This document shows, one piece after another, positions 42,688 through 52,554 of a DNA stretch of 64,000 nt (its first letter is position 1; every line of letters begins with the position of its first letter). The notes under the pieces were generated by a model. The model saw only the letters and a program-made list of their open reading frames with translations. It did no database searches and was not told where the DNA came from. A program made the translations under genes and the position numbers. The DNA comes from Lentisphaerae bacterium ADurb.Bin082 (GTDB lineage: Bacteria > Verrucomicrobiota > Lentisphaeria > Oligosphaerales > Oligosphaeraceae): positions 1-64,000 of the forward strand of contig MWEG01000108.1 in assembly GCA_002070945.1 (NCBI GenBank), given 5' to 3'.

Positions 42688-42945
42688 TTTTATCCGCAGA
42701 TTACGCTGATGACGCAGATTTTTTAGGGTCTGTTGTGCGATGAAACCAGCCGCCCAGCGGCAAAAACGCTAAAAGCGCGAAAATTATGGCAGCCTAAAGG
42801 CTCTACTGCGTACGGCACCCACCGTCCACTGTGTCCACTATGTCCACTATGTCCACATCCATTTGTGTCGTAGGCCAGGCTTCAGCCTGAGGATAGGTGC
42901 GCCCCGAAAGTGGTGCCTTGTAAAGGCACTACAGAAGGCTGACCG
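42688..42945 (-). repeat. Composite repeat copy R5, inverted
   Basis: Read on the minus strand: hairpin module (42945-42865), 9-bp TGGACA array (about 42862-42833), tail with TACGGCACCCACC complement and AGCCTTTAGGCT (42833-42757), and finally the segment shared with 855-894 (42725-42688). The order equals R4 and R1. The rest of 42386-43123 shows no gene apart from the promoter candidate at 42557. Confidence 0.85.
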
Positions 42946-43123
42946 TTTGCAATCGGTGACTGATTATGTGCCAACCAAGCACTTTTCATGGCGAGAGGCG
43001 CGTTTTGCTTCAATGGTATTATATTGTTAATTCGTGAATATACTCTGGCTTTGTTTTTTTTGCCGTTCTGGCAGGACGCCTTGAACGGATTTTGTGGTCA
43101 TGGTCAGCAAAGGGGGATTTTTC

Positions 43124-45247
43124 ATGCGACAGGAGCGTCATTACGAATTTCGGGAGCGTATGCGTCAGGTGCACCGTCCAGGCCGCCGCGAGGCTGGTGT
43201 GACGCCGGTTGCCGGCGAGGTGCTGTTAGACGAAACCTGGGTCATTGCCGCGCCAGCAGGGGCGCCGGAGACGGTGCTGCGAGTGGCTCGCGACTTGCAG
43301 GAATATTTCTTTGACAGCATGGACTTGTCGTTGCTTTTGGTCGAGGCTGGTGCTGGCGACGGTCGGAAGGAACTGCGCCTGGAATTGCGTCCAGCTGGCA
43401 CCGGTGAATCGATCCGCGGGGCGTTTCGCGTGGATGTCGCTAACGACGGCATTGTCCTGGAGGGCATGGAACTGCAAGGACTTTGGAATGGCGCGGTCTA
43501 CCTGGAAGACCAGATGAATCTGCAAGAAGCGCCGATCCTGGCGTTGGGCAAGGCGACCCGCACACCGCTGATGAAGCTGCGGCGGGTGCATTCCGGGTCT
43601 GGCATTGACGATTATCCAGACTGGCAGCTCAGGGCGATCATTCACGCGGGCTTCAATACGATTGAGCTCTTTGTCAGGGATTTAGACAAGACGGCTCTCG
43701 GCTACAACGACATCAATGACATTATTCAACGGGCAGCAAACTACGGCCTGGATACGTTCATCTATAGCTATATGCCCAGCTATAAGCATCCGGATGAGCC
43801 TGACGCAGAGGAGTTCTTCGATAGCATCTACGGCGAGCTGTTCCGCCGCTATCCGGGCGCCATCGGCATCGGCCTGGTCGGCGAATCGCTGGAATTCCCG
43901 AGTCGCGACCCGAACACGACTGGCAAGCGCTGGCGAGAGAGCATGAAGGATGGCATTCCCGACACTCGTCCCAGCCCGGGGTGGTGGCCCTGCGAGGACT
44001 ACCCGGCCTACATCGACTGCATCAAGCGCGCCGTCCGTCGCGTCAAGCCAGATGCGGAGGTTATCTTCAGCACCTACAACTGGGGCTACAGTCCGCTGGA
44101 GCAGCGCCGCCGCTTCCTGGAAGCTCTGCCGAAAGACGTTACTTTGCAGGTGACTTACGAGATTTTCCGGGAGAAGCGGATCGGCAAGCTCAGCTGCCCG
44201 ACTATGGACTACACGATTTCTGATGTCGAACCCGGCTATTACTTTTCAAGCGAAGCCGCTGCGGCGCATGAACTCGGCATTCGCCTTAGCGCGACTACGA
44301 ACACGGCTGGTGCCACCTGGGATTTTGGCACCGTGCCGTATGTGCCGGTGCCGCATCGTTGGATTAAGCGCCTCGACGTGCTGGAGAAGGCGCGCCAGGA
44401 CTGGGGGCTTGAGCGCCTGTATGAGACGCACCATTACGGCTGGTGGCCGAGTGTCATCATCGACCTGCGCAAGGCCAGCTTCTGGCAGCCGAGGGCAGAG
44501 GATTTGGAGGCGCTGCTCCCAGAACTGGCGCGCCGCGACTATGGCGCCGAAGCCGCAGCAGACATTATCAAGGTCTGGCAACGGTGGGCTGATGCGATGG
44601 AATTCTACGTCGCCTCGAATGAGGATCAGTACGGCCCCTGGCGGGTCGGCCCGGCCTATCCATTCATTTTCCAGCCGAACATCACCCGCACCATGGGGCA
44701 GAAGGAAATCGCGTTCCCGTCAGCGCCGTACGCGCATTTTGGCGGTCGCATCGTCAAGACTTTGTATCAGCCGTTTGAAAATGCGAATCAATCGCCTGGG
44801 CCGCTGCGCTACCCGCAGGACCTGGATCGCCTGGAACGCATGCGGGAAATCTGGGAGGATGGTCTGCGACTCCTGGAAACAACCCTGGACAAGATTCCAG
44901 CCCGGAAACGCGATCGCGGCGACGAGCTGTTCCTTCTGGGTTCCTTTATCCGGCGTTCGATTGACACGGTCATCAACATCAAGCGCTGGTGGCTGCTCAA
45001 CATCAAGTTGCAGGCGTCTTCGGACGCGAAGGTCATGCTGGATATACTGACCCAGCTGGAGGAATTGGCCGCAGAGGAAATCGCCAATACTAAGGCGACG
45101 ATACCGATCGTCGAACAAGACTCCCGCCTGGGCTGGGAACCCAGCATGGAATACGTCTGCGATAAATGGCATTTAGAGTGGAAAATCCGCCAGGTCGAAA
45201 GCGCCTTGCGCGAAATCGCCAGCTATCGCCGGATGCTGCAGCTGTGA
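43124..45247 (+). CDS. GH20/GH67-like cytoplasmic glycosidase
   Basis: The 707-residue protein has no signal peptide. Residues about 30-145 look like the zincin-like N-terminal domain found ahead of GH20 and GH67 barrels (DLQEYFFDSM to GLWNGAVYLEDQM). A TIM barrel follows (about 150-480) and ends in helices. The segments GIGLVGESLEF and YLQHL-free STYNWGY line up with barrel strands, but I cannot assign catalytic residues. AAAGGGGGA precedes the ATG at 43124. Neighbours are the inverted repeat R5 upstream and a strong hairpin at 45259 downstream. A uronic- or amino-sugar glycosidase is plausible, given the uxaA and nagB genes nearby. Confidence 0.68.
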   Translation: MRQERHYEFRERMRQVHRPGRREAGVTPVAGEVLLDETWVIAAPAGAPETVLRVARDLQEYFFDSMDLSLLLVEAGAGDGRKELRLELRPAGTGESIRGAFRVDVANDGIVLEGMELQGLWNGAVYLEDQMNLQEAPILALGKATRTPLMKLRRVHSGSGIDDYPDWQLRAIIHAGFNTIELFVRDLDKTALGYNDINDIIQRAANYGLDTFIYSYMPSYKHPDEPDAEEFFDSIYGELFRRYPGAIGIGLVGESLEFPSRDPNTTGKRWRESMKDGIPDTRPSPGWWPCEDYPAYIDCIKRAVRRVKPDAEVIFSTYNWGYSPLEQRRRFLEALPKDVTLQVTYEIFREKRIGKLSCPTMDYTISDVEPGYYFSSEAAAAHELGIRLSATTNTAGATWDFGTVPYVPVPHRWIKRLDVLEKARQDWGLERLYETHHYGWWPSVIIDLRKASFWQPRAEDLEALLPELARRDYGAEAAADIIKVWQRWADAMEFYVASNEDQYGPWRVGPAYPFIFQPNITRTMGQKEIAFPSAPYAHFGGRIVKTLYQPFENANQSPGPLRYPQDLDRLERMREIWEDGLRLLETTLDKIPARKRDRGDELFLLGSFIRRSIDTVINIKRWWLLNIKLQASSDAKVMLDILTQLEELAAEEIANTKATIPIVEQDSRLGWEPSMEYVCDKWHLEWKIRQVESALREIASYRRMLQL

Positions 45248-45258
45248 CGGCTGCGTGC

Positions 45259-45290
45259 AGCGACTCGGGCGTTTGTAAGCCTGAGTCGCT
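45259..45290 (+). terminator. 12-bp-stem hairpin after the GH20/GH67-like gene
   Basis: AGCGACTCGGGC (45259-45270) pairs with GCCTGAGTCGCT (45279-45290), with one G-T pair and an 8-base loop. No T run follows, so it may protect or process the mRNA rather than end it cleanly. Confidence 0.55.
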
Positions 45291-45299
45291 AATCATCGT

Positions 45300-45417
45300 T
45301 GCCAGGCACCTTTTGCAAGACCTGTTGAGCGGCGCATGGCTGCCTAAGGAAAATGGCGAATTCCAAGTCAAATTGCAGCCTGGGGAGACTAGGCTTCTGG
45401 AAATCGTCGGATACTGA
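45300..45417 (+). pseudogene. C-terminal remnant of a glycosidase
   Basis: The plus-strand frame reads LLSGAWLPKENGEFQVKLQP then GETRLLEIVGY and a stop. This pattern (short loop, F-x-V-x-L-x-P-G-E-T-x-L-L-E-I) is the typical last strand pair of many glycosidase C-terminal domains. No catalytic part lies upstream in frame, since the preceding gene ends at 45247 and a hairpin intervenes. It looks like the tail of a lost gene. Confidence 0.5.
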
Positions 45418-45473
45418 TGCTGCCCCGCCGCGTCGCCGCGCTCCGTATTTGGGAGGACGCGCCAGCAGAGGGG

Positions 45474-46253
45474 TTATTTGTAGTGGTATTCGACTCGGGT
45501 GTTGCCGTTGACCCAGGCGCCGATGAAGTTTACGGTGCTGCCGGCGGCTGCCTTATAGCCGGATGCAGCATATTCTTTCAGCATGATTGCGCCGAATTCG
45601 CCGATGCTGCGCAAGGCGGAGGCATGTCCATCCAGAAAACTGAAGTTGCCGCTGCCGCCATGATTGCCCAATGACATAAAGGCCGTGTCTTCGTATGTAG
45701 CTCCCTTGGTTGTATAGGTTCGCACGCAGCCCCACTGGTACTCGGCCGGGCCGCCGGAGTTGTTGATCGCCATGTAGCTGTCACCCTGCAACACGAAGTC
45801 GCCGGGGAATTTGACCTTGAGGGCCTGCATCGTGGTATCCATATATTGGACTGGGTTGGGCGTGACCAGACCCACGCCGGCAGGCATGGTGCCGTAACGC
45901 ATGGCGTAGACTTTATAGGTGTGCGCCCACTTGCCAAAAGGGGAAACAGACGTACATACCACCTCGTCAGGGCGAGTGCTGGAAAGATACTGCCCTGCCT
46001 TGATGTCGCCAGCCTCGTTGCTCAGCTTCCCGACCCAGTCAGTGTCGTAGGCGCGCGATACCATCATGGCTTCCTCATAGTCATTCAAATACATAGTCGT
46101 GGCCAGGCCGCATTGCTTTAAATTATTGATGCAGGAGATGCTGCGCGCCTTCTCCCGAGCCTTGGACAACGCAGGCAAAAGCATCGCGGCGAGAATGGCA
46201 ATGATGGCGATGACGACCAAAAGCTCAATGAGGGTGAAAAAACGATGACGCAT
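45474..46253 (-). CDS. Prepilin-like secreted protein with H-X9-DG motif
   Basis: The 259-residue protein starts [23 protein letters not shown] precedes the ATG at 46253. Prepilin cleavage is expected before FTLIE. A C-terminal [13 protein letters not shown] fits the H-X9-DG motif exactly. It is related to the protein at 8470, and again stands among glycan-degrading genes. It is transcribed away from the metallophosphoesterase gene at 46643. Its job is unknown; family members are thought to be exported or displayed. Confidence 0.9.
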   Translation of the reverse strand: MRHRFFTLIELLVVIAIIAILAAMLLPALSKAREKARSISCINNLKQCGLATTMYLNDYEEAMMVSRAYDTDWVGKLSNEAGDIKAGQYLSSTRPDEVVCTSVSPFGKWAHTYKVYAMRYGTMPAGVGLVTPNPVQYMDTTMQALKVKFPGDFVLQGDSYMAINNSGGPAEYQWGCVRTYTTKGATYEDTAFMSLGNHGGSGNFSFLDGHASALRSIGEFGAIMLKEYAASGYKAAAGSTVNFIGAWVNGNTRVEYHYK

Positions 46254-46322
46254 GTCTGCCTCCAAGATTCTTTGTGGGGAACCCACAGCCTGATAATACG
46301 CATTATCGAAGGTGTTGTATTA

Positions 46323-46351
46323 AGTATAATCTGATTGTAGTCAAAATGCAA
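46323..46351 (-). promoter_or_regulatory. Promoter of the prepilin-like gene
   Basis: On the minus strand TTGCAT (46351-46346) and TATACT (46328-46323) are separated by exactly 17 bp, about 70 bases upstream of the start codon. Confidence 0.65.
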
Positions 46352-46385
46352 GTGAAAAAATGGGACTACGAGCAAAATGCGTCAT

Positions 46386-46500
46386 TGGTCAGCCGTTGAT
46401 ACGAGGGGCGAAAGTGGGCTTGGACTGTCCACTAAAGTGTATTATCCTGGGCGCCTTAGCGCTGCAATTTGCTGCATCTCCGAATATAAATCGGTGCCCC
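46386..46500 (+). repeat. Composite repeat copy R7 (lead-in and tail, array nearly lost)
   Basis: GGTCAGCCGTTGATACGAGG and GGGCTTGGACTGTCCACTAA match the segment at 24247-24310. Then AAAGTGTATTATCCTGGGCG and CATCTCCGAATATAAATCGG match the tails of R2 and R3. Only a single GTCCACTAA unit is left. The rest of the 389-base divergent gap holds the minus-strand promoter at 46323 and presumably that of the gene at 46643. Confidence 0.7.
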
Positions 46501-46642
46501 ATGACTAAAAGTCGGTGATTCTCTGACTGCGGGGCTGACAAAAAAGACTTTGCCGATTACATTAGCCCACGTTCCCTGACGCACTGACGTGTTCATTCTC
46601 CCATCTTTGCACCGTTCTCCTTTCGTCACCAAGGAGTCCATC

Positions 46643-48301
46643 GTGAAGCTATCCCGTGTTCTGTCTCTTGGCACTGTTTTGTCTTGCGCTCTTTTAGCTG
46701 AGGAGCCGGTTCTGCGAGTCGGCATCATGACCGACACCCACATCAAAACCACCCGGGAAAGCTGTAGTCTGGTTCAATCCGCCTTAGAGCTTTTCAAAGA
46801 GCAGAAGGCCGACTTGGTGATCAATGTCGGTGACATTGCTGATTTGCACTATCCTGAGGGCTATAGGCACTACCGTGATATCTTCAACGAGACTTTCCCC
46901 CAGGACAAGCCCAAGGAAATCTACATCTACGCCAATCACGATACGATTAACCAGCCGGACTGGGATACGGCTTTTGCGGCAGTAAAAGAACTCTTGCAGG
47001 TGCCCCATCACCCTCGTGACCAGTTGGAAATCAACGGCTGTTTTTTCCTGATCTTCCCGCAACGCATCGATGTGGAAGATTATGAGAACGCGATTAAAGA
47101 AGCCAGCGCCAAGTATCCTGGCCAGCCAGTGTTTGTCATCGACCATGTGCCGCCGTACGACACAACCAGGAACAGCCTTGTCTGGGGCGACTACCGGCGG
47201 CGACAAATCCTGGATCGGTATCCGCAGGCCGTTCATATCTCCGGACATACGCACAATTCGCTGCGCAATGAAATGTGTATCTGGCAAGGGAACTTCACTT
47301 GCGTCAACGCCGGCTGCTTGCAGTCCTGGGGCGGTTCATTAGTCGGGACTGCACCGACCTCGAAGAAGTCCGATGAAGTGCTGATTATGGAGGTCTTCAG
47401 CCATAAGATCGACTTCCGCCGCTTTTCCCTGGCTGACAAAAAAGAGTTTCTGGCCGACAAGCTCTGGAGTGTCCCCTGGCCCTTTGACAAGGCCACTGCG
47501 CCGTACTCCATGGCCGCCCGCAAGGCCAAAGCCCCAAGGCCGCAATTCCCGGCCGGAGCCAAAATCAGCGTCACCCCTGACAGCACTGGCGCCGGCCTGA
47601 CCCTGCAATTCCCATACGCTCATGACCCGGATAGCGTTGAAGTCTATAAAATTGAAATATCGCACCAGGAGGCAGATGGCTCCTGGGTGGTGTTCACCCG
47701 GCAGGACATCCAGGCTGATTTTTATCTCCCGCCGCCACAGCGTCCTGGACAGCAGACTCATGCCTTCAATGCCGGATATTTTGCGGCCGGGAAAACATAC
47801 CGTTTCCTGGTTACGCCGATAGACTTCTTCGGCAATGAAGGCGCCAGCCTGCAAGCAGAGGCCGCAGTCTCCAACGTGGAACAAGGCGAAGTCGTCTACG
47901 AATCTTCGCGACCCATGCAGGAGCTGCCGTTCCTGAGCGGGCTGAGCGACGGCTCGCCCTTGCCACTGGTAGATGGCTTTTACCACCACAAGTCAGGCAA
48001 CGCCAGACTCGTCCTGCCGGACAATGTCTGGGCAGGGCCGGCAAAGACTCGCTTCCGCTTCACCATTGATATGGAGATGAAACAGCCTGGCCCCGGGCAA
48101 TGGACCCTCGTTCTCCGCAATCCCGTCCCCCTGACCAATGCCAACGCCCGCATCTATACCCCGCCGGGCGAATCCGGCATTCAGAGATACGTCATCGATT
48201 TCCGCAAACGCGGAGAGGATTACAACTACTACTTCCTCATCCGCGAAGGCAATGCCGGTTTCGTGCAATTCAAGTACGTCAAAATCGAGAGATTTCCCTG
48301 A
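46643..48301 (+). CDS. Secreted calcineurin-like metallophosphoesterase
   Basis: The 552-residue protein starts at a GTG (46643) with AAGGAG ahead of it; the GTG fits a signal peptide (KLSRVLSLGTVLSCALLA). The phosphoesterase domain (about 20-250) has the metal-binding set D-x-H (MTDTHIK), GD (NVGDIAD), N-H-D (YANHDTI), H (VIDHVPP) and SGHTH. Residues about 290-400 are beta-rich (fibronectin-like) and about 430-552 form another beta domain. It would hydrolyse phosphate esters outside the cytoplasm. The start of the DUF4838 megaenzyme gene is 55 bases downstream on the same strand. Confidence 0.87.
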   Translation: MKLSRVLSLGTVLSCALLAEEPVLRVGIMTDTHIKTTRESCSLVQSALELFKEQKADLVINVGDIADLHYPEGYRHYRDIFNETFPQDKPKEIYIYANHDTINQPDWDTAFAAVKELLQVPHHPRDQLEINGCFFLIFPQRIDVEDYENAIKEASAKYPGQPVFVIDHVPPYDTTRNSLVWGDYRRRQILDRYPQAVHISGHTHNSLRNEMCIWQGNFTCVNAGCLQSWGGSLVGTAPTSKKSDEVLIMEVFSHKIDFRRFSLADKKEFLADKLWSVPWPFDKATAPYSMAARKAKAPRPQFPAGAKISVTPDSTGAGLTLQFPYAHDPDSVEVYKIEISHQEADGSWVVFTRQDIQADFYLPPPQRPGQQTHAFNAGYFAAGKTYRFLVTPIDFFGNEGASLQAEAAVSNVEQGEVVYESSRPMQELPFLSGLSDGSPLPLVDGFYHHKSGNARLVLPDNVWAGPAKTRFRFTIDMEMKQPGPGQWTLVLRNPVPLTNANARIYTPPGESGIQRYVIDFRKRGEDYNYYFLIREGNAGFVQFKYVKIERFP

Positions 48302-48356
48302 CCGGGACGTCTGCCCCAAGTATATAACTTAAGATTTGTGTCCAGGAGAGGCTGAC

Positions 48357-51300
48357 ATGATGAAATTGCCGTTGAGTCTATTGATGGGGATAGGATTGGG
48401 ACTGAGCTGCGTGGGTGCGACCGTGGACTTGGTTCGGAATGGCGAAGCCAAGTGCGCGGTTGTGGCTGAAGATGACGTCGTCGAGCAGCAAGCGGCCGCT
48501 GAATTACGGACTTATTTGCACAAAATCACCGGGGCTGAGGTCGGCACGACTCCCGGAGACGGTCTGATCACGGTTCGCTTTGAGCTGATTGTCGATGGCG
48601 CCAGCAATGCCTTGCCCGAGGCTGCGAAGGTGCGCGACGATGGTTTCCTGATTGCGGCTTCGGAGAGCGAATTGGTCATCGCCAGCCGGAAACGACGCGG
48701 CTTCCTGTATGGCGTCTACCAGATTCTCCGGGAAAACGGTATGTGGTGGCTGTACCCCGGCGAAGAAGGGGAAGTCTGCCCGAAGGCCGACACGGTGAGC
48801 GTCGCTAGAGGGACAAAGGTGTACAATCCGGCCTTTTCTGACCGCCACTATCGTCTTAATGGCGGGGGCGGCCACGTGCCGGCGACCTACGACTGGCTGG
48901 TGCGTAATGGCATGCAGGTCTTTGGCGGCGGCGATCCCGTGGCAAAATATGACCCGATCATTTTTACCGGCGGCCATATTCTGACCAGGCTGTTAGTCGG
49001 CTCCCCCAAGTTAGCGGATGCCGAGGCCTTGCTGAAAGAGCAGCCAGAGTTATTTGGCCTGCGCGATGGCGAACGGGTAATCGGCGAGGTTGTGCCGACG
49101 CGCGGCAGAACCGTCTGTCAGCCCTGCACCTCCAACCCCGAAACGGTGCGGCGGATGATTGCCTCCGCCAAAGCCTGGATCGAAAGCTACGGTCAGCGCG
49201 AAATCATTTTCTCTTTGTGCAATGACGACCATCCGCGCTGGTGCGAATGCGACGCCTGCGCGGCTCTCGATCCACCGGAAGAAAAGGCCAAAGGCGTCTA
49301 TAGCACCAGGTGGTGGACGCTGGTGAACCAGATTTCAGCGGCATTGCCACCGGCGGAGTATCCGAATCTGACTTTGAATGCCTTGTCGTACATGAATTTC
49401 GTTGATTATCCCATAGGCATAGTTCCGGACCCACGGGTGCGCGTGACCTTGTGCGGAATGTACCGTTGCTATTTTCACGCCATGGACGACGAGTCCTGCG
49501 CTTGGAATGCAACCCGCTACCGGCCCCTGTTTGATGCCTGGGGCAAGAGCGGCATGCGGGCGACCAATTTCGAATATCATACGGATGTCCAAGGGCCGTC
49601 GCGCTATTTCCCGGCTGAGCGGGGCTGGGTGCTTGACATGAAGTACCGGCATAGTCTCAATATGTGCGGCGCCGGCATTGTCACCCGACCGCCGGACGGC
49701 AAATTCAAGCCGCCATGGGATGATTACCGCGCCTACAATATGTGGTATTCACTGTGGCAGCTGCATTGGCTCGGCGCTTATTTTGCCTGGAATATCGATG
49801 CTGATTACGAAAAGGTCTGGGATGACGTCAACCAGCAGTACTATCGCGCTGGCTGGCCGGCCATGCGCGATTACCGCCTGCTCCTGGAAAAGGCGCTGGC
49901 TGACCTTGGCGAGCCGGTGCGCTGGGGCGGCAACCGGGCCGTGTTCGGCAAAGCCTACGCCCAGCCGGGGGTGGGCAGGCGTTTGCAGGCGCTACTGACT
50001 CAGGCGGAAACAGCCACAGCCGCCGATCCCATCGCCTTGTCGCGAATCATCCGGGAACGCGAATACCTGGAAAAAAACTGGGCGGACGGCAGCCGGATGG
50101 TGGAACGCAGCAGCAAGCGCCGGGCTTGGGCCGGGCCGCGGCGCAGCACCCTGGTCATCGACGGCAAGGGCAATGACGACGACTGGCAGACTGCGCCACA
50201 GAGCGCTGGCTTCAAGGTGCTGCTCAAACCCAATAAATTGGCTGACCCACAGACCGCCGTCAGGTTGCTGTATGATGAAGACAACTTGTATTTTTTGATC
50301 GAGGCCGAAGCGCCTAAGAATGCCAAGGTCAAGACCACAGCCAAGGAGAATGGCCGCCAGGTCTTTTCGGACAGCCATATCGAAATCTTCCTGGGCAATG
50401 AGAAACACCAGGGCAAGTACTACATGCTCGCTTTTAACTGGGACGGAAAAATCTACCAAGCCTGGGCGCAGGACGCCAGTGGCAACAATGATTTCAATAT
50501 TGACACCAAGTCAGAAATTGCCTTTGATATCACCCCGGAGATGTTGACGGCTGAGATTCGGCTGCCGTTGGCGGCATTGGGGTATGGCATCACCCCAGAC
50601 GCGCTCTGGAAGGTCAACGTCGCACGCAGCGAGCGCATTTCCGACCGGGACATCCAGCTGTCGTCGCTGTGCGACGGTGATTTTCATGGCTTTGGTCAGC
50701 ATTGGCAGATGGCGTTTGACGGTCTAACCAGCCGTCAGTTGATTGAAAATGGCGGCTTTGAGGACGTGGGCGATCCAGTGCTGCGCGGCGATCCCGAGAA
50801 GGATTGGGTCTACCCATCAGGCAAGGCGCCGACCGCTTGGGTTTTCAGCACTACGAACCGCGGCAAGGCTGAGATCAGGACTGATACGCCTGCCGAAGGC
50901 AAGAATTATCTGCATGTCGAAGGCTCTTACACCTTCATTGAGCAGGCGTTGCAGCTGCCTTTTTCAGCCAAGTCGCATCAGTTCAGCTATCGGGTGAAAG
51001 TCCGTGGAGACGGTCAGCTCTACCTGCGCGTGATCGACAGCGCCGGCACTCGGCATGGCGACCACATTGAGCAAATCAAAGCCAATGAATGGATGACGCA
51101 TGAGGGCGTCATTGGGTGTTCTGGAGGCAAACGGCTGCTGATTCGGACTCATGGCGCACTTGATCTTGACGACGTCCGGGTGGAAGTCACAGCGACACGG
51201 CCGACGGAGGCGAGCTTGACCGCTGTTTCCCGGCGCGAGTCAGCCGTGTATCACGCCGGCGAAGAAGTTGTGTTCGTGGTCGGCGCGGAAGACTTTGACG

Positions 51301-52472
51301 GTTTGGAGGCGGCGCAGTATGAATTGAGCTGCCGTCTGCAAGGGGATGGCGGCCTAGACAAGTCCTGGCGACAGCCGTTCACCGGCTCGGAGGTCGAAAT
51401 CCCTGGCGAGTTGAAGGAGCCTGGCTTTGTGCTGTTGTCGGTTGAGCTTTGGAAAAATGGCGTCGCTGTTCCCAAGACTAAGATCACGGCCGGCGCTGGC
51501 AAAGAGGTCGGCAAGATTCGTCCAGCCACGCCAGAGCCAGCAGACTTTGACGCTTTCTGGGCGGATCAGCTGGCGCGTCTGCGGTCGCGGCCAGTGCAGG
51601 TCAGTGCCACGGCGTTGACTGTCCCCGAGAGGTGGCAGGGCAAAGCTGAAGCGCTTGATGTCCGCCTGGAAGACGGCACCTTGAATGCCACTGGCGTGTT
51701 GGTTTTGCCGTGCGGCGCCAAGCCGCGCGGCCACGCCGCAGTCATCACCTTTTCTGGTGCCAGCTGGATTGGCACGCGACCCGACTATGGCCTGGCCGTG
51801 GATGGCGCCTGCCTAGTCTTCGGCATGAATTTGCATGACACCATCAACCAGCCGACGCCAGAGGAAACAAAAGAGCTGCGCAAGATAGTCGGCGGCTATC
51901 AGTTCCGTGATCCTGACGACCCGGAAAAGTACCCAATGCGGGATATCTTCCTGCGGATTGTCCGTTGCCTGGACTATCTCAAGACGCGACCGGAATGGGA
52001 TGGCAAGACTCTGATTGCCTCAGGCGGAAGCCTGGGCGGGGCGCAGGCGCTGGTGGCGGCGGCTTTGGACCCTGACGTGATCTTGTGCATTGCCAATGCG
52101 CCAGCTTTATGCGACCACTTAGCTGACCCGTCCAGACAGACGCCGGGCTGGCCGAATCTGCTGGCTCGGGAGAAGTCTCAAGGCGCCAGCGCTGAGCGGC
52201 TGGCCGCCATCAGCCGCACCATGCCGTATTTTGACATGGTCAATTTCGCCCGGAGGGTGCGGTGCGAAACGCGCATGAGCACGGGCTTCATTGATGAAAC
52301 CTGCCCGCCGACAACCAATTATGCCGTCTATAATGTCCTGGGAGCTGACGTCAAATCCATGTACAACGCCACCTTGGCCGGCCATGGCAGCAGCCGGAAG
52401 CCGGGCGAACTGAATGTGTTCGGCGCTGGCGGCGAACGGGTGCGCAAGCTGGCCCGCCAAGCGGTGGAGTGA
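48357..52472 (+). CDS. Secreted DUF4838 + CBM9-like + CE7 acetyl-esterase multidomain enzyme
   Basis: The 1371-residue protein has a signal peptide (MMKLPLSLLMGIGLGLSCVG); AGGAG lies before 48357. Residues about 25-150 resemble the GH67/GH20 N-terminal domain. DUF4838 spans about 180-540 (FSLCNDDHPRWCECDAC). A CBM9-like domain is at about 595-785 (STLVIDGKGNDDDW; DSHIEIFLG), and a galactose-binding-like sandwich at about 795-945. The C-terminal part (about 1060-1371) is a CE7-type acetyl xylan esterase/cephalosporin-C deacetylase with Ser1225 (GGSLGG), Asp1313 (FIDETCPP) and His1343 (AGHGSS). It joins a putative uronidase-like barrel to a deacetylase, which would suit acetylated glycans. Activity of the DUF4838 part is unproven. 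Confidence 0.85.
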   Translation: MMKLPLSLLMGIGLGLSCVGATVDLVRNGEAKCAVVAEDDVVEQQAAAELRTYLHKITGAEVGTTPGDGLITVRFELIVDGASNALPEAAKVRDDGFLIAASESELVIASRKRRGFLYGVYQILRENGMWWLYPGEEGEVCPKADTVSVARGTKVYNPAFSDRHYRLNGGGGHVPATYDWLVRNGMQVFGGGDPVAKYDPIIFTGGHILTRLLVGSPKLADAEALLKEQPELFGLRDGERVIGEVVPTRGRTVCQPCTSNPETVRRMIASAKAWIESYGQREIIFSLCNDDHPRWCECDACAALDPPEEKAKGVYSTRWWTLVNQISAALPPAEYPNLTLNALSYMNFVDYPIGIVPDPRVRVTLCGMYRCYFHAMDDESCAWNATRYRPLFDAWGKSGMRATNFEYHTDVQGPSRYFPAERGWVLDMKYRHSLNMCGAGIVTRPPDGKFKPPWDDYRAYNMWYSLWQLHWLGAYFAWNIDADYEKVWDDVNQQYYRAGWPAMRDYRLLLEKALADLGEPVRWGGNRAVFGKAYAQPGVGRRLQALLTQAETATAADPIALSRIIREREYLEKNWADGSRMVERSSKRRAWAGPRRSTLVIDGKGNDDDWQTAPQSAGFKVLLKPNKLADPQTAVRLLYDEDNLYFLIEAEAPKNAKVKTTAKENGRQVFSDSHIEIFLGNEKHQGKYYMLAFNWDGKIYQAWAQDASGNNDFNIDTKSEIAFDITPEMLTAEIRLPLAALGYGITPDALWKVNVARSERISDRDIQLSSLCDGDFHGFGQHWQMAFDGLTSRQLIENGGFEDVGDPVLRGDPEKDWVYPSGKAPTAWVFSTTNRGKAEIRTDTPAEGKNYLHVEGSYTFIEQALQLPFSAKSHQFSYRVKVRGDGQLYLRVIDSAGTRHGDHIEQIKANEWMTHEGVIGCSGGKRLLIRTHGALDLDDVRVEVTATRPTEASLTAVSRRESAVYHAGEEVVFVVGAEDFDGLEAAQYELSCRLQGDGGLDKSWRQPFTGSEVEIPGELKEPGFVLLSVELWKNGVAVPKTKITAGAGKEVGKIRPATPEPADFDAFWADQLARLRSRPVQVSATALTVPERWQGKAEALDVRLEDGTLNATGVLVLPCGAKPRGHAAVITFSGASWIGTRPDYGLAVDGACLVFGMNLHDTINQPTPEETKELRKIVGGYQFRDPDDPEKYPMRDIFLRIVRCLDYLKTRPEWDGKTLIASGGSLGGAQALVAAALDPDVILCIANAPALCDHLADPSRQTPGWPNLLAREKSQGASAERLAAISRTMPYFDMVNFARRVRCETRMSTGFIDETCPPTTNYAVYNVLGADVKSMYNATLAGHGSSRKPGELNVFGAGGERVRKLARQAVE

Positions 52473-52554
52473 CCCGGGGGGAGGGCGTGTTAACAGCCTG
52501 GAAGATCAGTCTGGCGCATGATTGCGCTGGGCTTCAGTGACCCTGTCCTCCTGG

